Shown piece after piece: positions 13,717-13,760 of a stretch of 13,760 nt of DNA. The DNA is from an uncultured Lachnospiraceae bacterium (GTDB lineage: Bacteria; Bacillota; Clostridia; Lachnospirales; Lachnospiraceae), in contig CALZPS010000014.1 of assembly GCA_945827765.1 (NCBI GenBank), positions 1 through 13,760 on the forward strand, given 5' to 3'. A program made the position numbers and the translations under genes. A model generated the notes under the pieces. That model ran no database searches, was not told the origin of the DNA, and saw only the letters and a program-made list of their open reading frames with translations. Positions within the stretch are counted from its first letter, which is position 1. Every line of letters starts with the position of its first letter.

Positions 13717-13760
13717 CTGTCTCTTATACACATCTGACGCTGCCGACGATACTCCTTGTG
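13717..13760. other. Nextera transposase adapter plus i5 index (sequencing artefact)
   Basis: From 13717 the sequence reads the 19-base Tn5 mosaic end CTGTCTCTTATACACATCT, then GACGCTGCCGACGA (13736-13749), which together are the reverse complement of the Nextera read-1 adapter. TACTCCTT (13750-13757) is the reverse complement of the i5 index AAGGAGTA (S507/N507), and GTG (13758-13760) starts the P5-side sequence. These bases are library construct, not organism DNA. Confidence 0.98.

Overview
The window reads as part of a chromosome from an anaerobic, endospore-forming Firmicute, most likely a Clostridia member of the Lachnospiraceae type. The basis is the contiguous spoIIA–spoVA sporulation cluster, strong AGGAGG-type ribosome binding sites, moderate GC, and a gene set (degV, Na/Pi cotransporter with PhoU tail, folC next to a TPR membrane protein) typical of such genomes. 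The family-level assignment is an inference from protein character; no marker gene is present. Almost everything is on the minus strand; the one clear exception is spoVAC.

Reading the minus strand from right to left: (1) 13714-11786, an LtaS-like membrane sulfatase/phosphotransferase that runs off the right end. The last 44 bases (13717-13760) are not genomic: they are a Nextera transposase adapter followed by an i5 index, so the contig ends in untrimmed library sequence. (2) 11725-8883, folC, a 44-residue acidic protein coupled to it, and a TPR-transmembrane-coiled coil-TPR protein, closed by a hairpin terminator. (3) 8704-7243, the spoIIA operon (spoIIAA, spoIIAB, sigF), which makes and controls the first forespore sigma factor. 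(4) 7150-5955, an unlisted 54-residue probable lipoprotein or membrane peptide, spoVAA and spoVAB, preceded by a candidate forespore promoter. (5) 5470-5934, spoVAC on the PLUS strand, ending in a perfect 16-bp inverted repeat shared with spoVAB. (6) 5280-3885, spoVAD and spoVAE behind a near-consensus sigma-G promoter. (7) 3772-1, a four-gene set with tight spacing: Na/Pi cotransporter, DegV, OmpR/PhoB-type regulator and a PhoR-like histidine kinase cut off by the left edge.

Functionally, block 3 switches on forespore transcription and blocks 4-6 encode the SpoVA channel that moves calcium-dipicolinate into the forespore and out on germination. Block 7 looks like a phosphate uptake and sensing unit. 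No mobile element, CRISPR array, tRNA or rRNA was seen, and no gene-free stretch exceeds about 190 bases.

I did not find a wholly new system. The points most worth checking are the flipped spoVAC inside an otherwise ancestral gene order, three similar candidate forespore promoters that accompany the split, the small protein ahead of spoVAA, and the adapter artefact at the right end.
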